Positions 62,758 to 64,000 of a DNA stretch of 64,000 bases are shown in pieces (the first letter of the stretch is position 1; each line of letters begins with the position of its first letter). Position numbers and translations under genes: made by a program. Origin of the DNA: Falsiroseomonas oleicola (GTDB lineage Bacteria; Pseudomonadota; Alphaproteobacteria; Acetobacterales; Acetobacteraceae); assembly GCF_019029495.1 (NCBI RefSeq), contig NZ_JAERQM010000011.1:1-64000 (forward strand), written 5' to 3'. The notes under the pieces are model-generated. The model saw only the letters and a program-made list of their open reading frames with translations, had not been told where the DNA came from and ran no database searches.

Positions 62758-62814
62758 CGTCCTGTCTTCCGTTGGCACCACTGAAAATCGAATGAAAATC
62801 GACCTGGGGCGCAG

Positions 62815-63846
62815 TCAGCCCGGGCGGCCGGCAGGCTTGGCCAGGCGGCGCAGGGTGGCGAAGGCACGCAGGGTCTCCCGCATCGGCCAGGCCGGCGACC
62901 CGCCAACCACCTCGCTTACCCCAACATCGGACATCACCCCGGACTGGGCCGCGATCTGGGCCCTGTCACCGATCTCAAGATGACCGGCGGTGCCGGACTG
63001 CCCGCCCATCTGCACCCCATGGCCAAGATGGGTGGAGCCGGCGAGGCCGACCTGGGCGACCAATACGCAACCCTTCCCAGTGCGGACATTGTGGCCGATC
63101 TGGACCAGATTGTCGAGGCGCGTGCCCGCGCCCAGCACCGTATCCGTCTGGCTGCCGCGATCGACGCAGGCATTGGCGCCCACCTCCACCGCATCCTCCA
63201 GGATCACGCGGCCAAGCTGGGGCATGGTCTCGAACCGGCCTTCCGGGGTGACCGCGAAGCCGAAGCCTTCCTGGCCGGTGCGCGCCCCGGGGTGCAGCAC
63301 CACGCCCCGGCCGGCGATGGTGTGGCTGAGGCTGGCATGGGCGCCGATGCGGCAACCCTCCCCCAGCACCACGCCGGCGCCGATCACGGCATGCGGGCCG
63401 ATGATGCAGCCCGGCCCGATCTCCGCATCCGCCTCGATCACCACGAAGGGGCCGATCTCGCTGCCGGCGCCGATGCGGGCGGTGGGATCGATGACGGCGG
63501 TGGGGTGGATGCCCGGCCGTGCCGATGGCACCGGATGCAGCGCCCGGGCGATGCGCCCGAAGCCGAGATAGGGCTGCTTCGTGACGATCGCGACCCGCCC
63601 CTCGGGCAGCCGCGCCAGCAGTTCCGGTGCGATGACAATGGCCGCCGCCTGGCTGTCCAGCGCCTGCGGCAGGTAGCGCCGGTTGTCGAGGAAGCTGACC
63701 TCCGCCGCGCCTGCGGCCTGCAGGGGACCGACACCGGTGATGCGCAGGGCGGCATCGCCGCCCCGCAATTCGCCACCGGCCAGGGTCGCGGCCTCGGCCA
63801 GGGTCAGCGCGGACCCCGCCGGGAAGAAGCGGGGATCCGCCGCCAT
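62815..63846 (-). CDS. lpxD: UDP-3-O-acylglucosamine N-acyltransferase LpxD
   Basis: 343 aa. An N-terminal uridine-binding domain (about 1-100: EVSFLDNRRYLPQAL) precedes a left-handed beta-helix (about 100-310: IGPHAVIGAGVVLGEGCRIG, IGHNVRTGKGCVLVAQVG with the catalytic histidine). It adds the amide-linked acyl chain to the glucosamine. ATG 63846 (MAADPRFFPAGSALTL) starts the family sequence; an upstream in-frame start would add an Arg-rich stretch that is antisense to the neighbouring coding end. Confidence 0.94.
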   Translation of the reverse strand: MAADPRFFPAGSALTLAEAATLAGGELRGGDAALRITGVGPLQAAGAAEVSFLDNRRYLPQALDSQAAAIVIAPELLARLPEGRVAIVTKQPYLGFGRIARALHPVPSARPGIHPTAVIDPTARIGAGSEIGPFVVIEADAEIGPGCIIGPHAVIGAGVVLGEGCRIGAHASLSHTIAGRGVVLHPGARTGQEGFGFAVTPEGRFETMPQLGRVILEDAVEVGANACVDRGSQTDTVLGAGTRLDNLVQIGHNVRTGKGCVLVAQVGLAGSTHLGHGVQMGGQSGTAGHLEIGDRAQIAAQSGVMSDVGVSEVVGGSPAWPMRETLRAFATLRRLAKPAGRPG

Positions 63847-63850
63847 TGGC

Positions 63851-64000
63851 TCAGTTCCGTCGCGCGGGCGCTGCCGGGGCGGGCGGCGGCGGCGGCGGAG
63901 GGGCATCGCCGGCCGGCGCGGCGGCGGGCGCGCCGGCGGCGGGGGCCTCGGTCGGCGCCGCGCCCTCGGCCGGCAGGTTCACGCTGCGCAGCACGCGGTT
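63851..64000 (-). CDS. OmpH/Skp-family periplasmic chaperone, C-terminal fragment
   Basis: 49 codons of a minus-strand frame, continuing beyond the right edge. NRVLRSVNLPAEGAAP resembles the C-terminal strand of alphaproteobacterial OmpH/Skp proteins. It is followed by a low-complexity Ala/Pro tail (APAGDAPPPPPPPAPAAP) and RRN. Its place just upstream of lpxD fits the standard bamA-ompH-lpxD order. It cannot be confirmed without the remainder. Confidence 0.6.
   Translation of the reverse strand, partial: NRVLRSVNLPAEGAAPTEAPAAGAPAAAPAGDAPPPPPPPAPAAPARRN

Overview
The window is a GC-rich (roughly 70 %) chromosomal segment of an alphaproteobacterium, most likely a member of the Acetobacteraceae (Roseomonas-like). 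I base this on base composition, Bug-type tricarboxylate receptors, a GAAC-N7-GAAC type SOS box, and the syntenic block ompH-lpxD-fabZ-lpxA-lpxI ... gltX-comEC-lexA-moeA-moaC-trpC-trpD-trpG that is characteristic of alphaproteobacteria. The family assignment is inference. Genes are tightly packed, with many ATGA or TGATG overlaps. No rRNA, tRNA, CRISPR array or phage is visible.

Layout. 1-2263: 5' part of a large autotransporter-type repeat protein that runs off the left edge. 2.3-12.3 kb: a carbon-phosphorus lyase region. phnF and a divergent phnM paralogue (plus a Bug receptor) face left; phnG-H-I-J-K-L-M and a DUF1045 2H-phosphoesterase face right as one overlapping operon; phnN converges on its end. 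phnF and phnG are separated by a short divergent promoter with a GntR-type palindrome. No phnCDE transporter is present. 12.4-25.8 kb: mixed metabolic genes, including two gamma-glutamyltransferase-type enzymes, a ThDP enzyme, an RND efflux pump pair, an amidase, a small lipoprotein, a lone Lrp/AsnC ligand-binding domain and an SDR. 25.9-30.5 kb: csaA, gpt, an AraC regulator divergent from an SDR, and a CNNM/CorC membrane protein. 30.5-33 kb: a HexR-type regulator with a near-perfect HexR operator, then eda and a KDG-type kinase, followed by a 162-bp foldback element with TA duplications. 33.2-41.8 kb: GNAT, MlrC-like peptidase, an alpha/beta hydrolase lacking the nucleophile serine, DUF1801, two M20 hydrolases in an overlapping pair, a histone-deacetylase-family amidohydrolase, and comM. 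41.8-48.8 kb: a secreted hypothetical, panC, a second 2H phosphoesterase, yraN, a secreted gamma-glutamyltransferase with creA, and an enolase-superfamily gene coupled to a second Bug receptor. 48.9-64 kb: the trpGDC-moaC-moeA operon, autoregulated lexA, comEC, gltX, ycjF-ycjX, gloA and the lipid A genes, ending in the C-terminus of an OmpH/Skp-like protein.

How the genes work together. The phn genes form a complete intracellular C-P lyase route (PhnGHIJ core, PhnK/L ATPases, PhnM, PhnN), so the cell can probably release phosphate from phosphonates once they are imported by a transporter encoded elsewhere. hexR-eda-kdgK is a compact KDG/KDPG module feeding the lower Entner-Doudoroff pathway. 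The right end is housekeeping: tryptophan, molybdenum cofactor, SOS control, DNA uptake and lipid A. Compared with the usual alphaproteobacterial order, trpE, lpxB and gltA are absent from their expected places, which points to local rearrangement. The most noteworthy non-coding signals are the foldback element at 32989-33150, the HexR and LexA operators, the phnF/phnG palindrome, and 21-bp-phased direct repeats between the AraC gene and its divergent SDR. I found no clearly undescribed multi-gene system.
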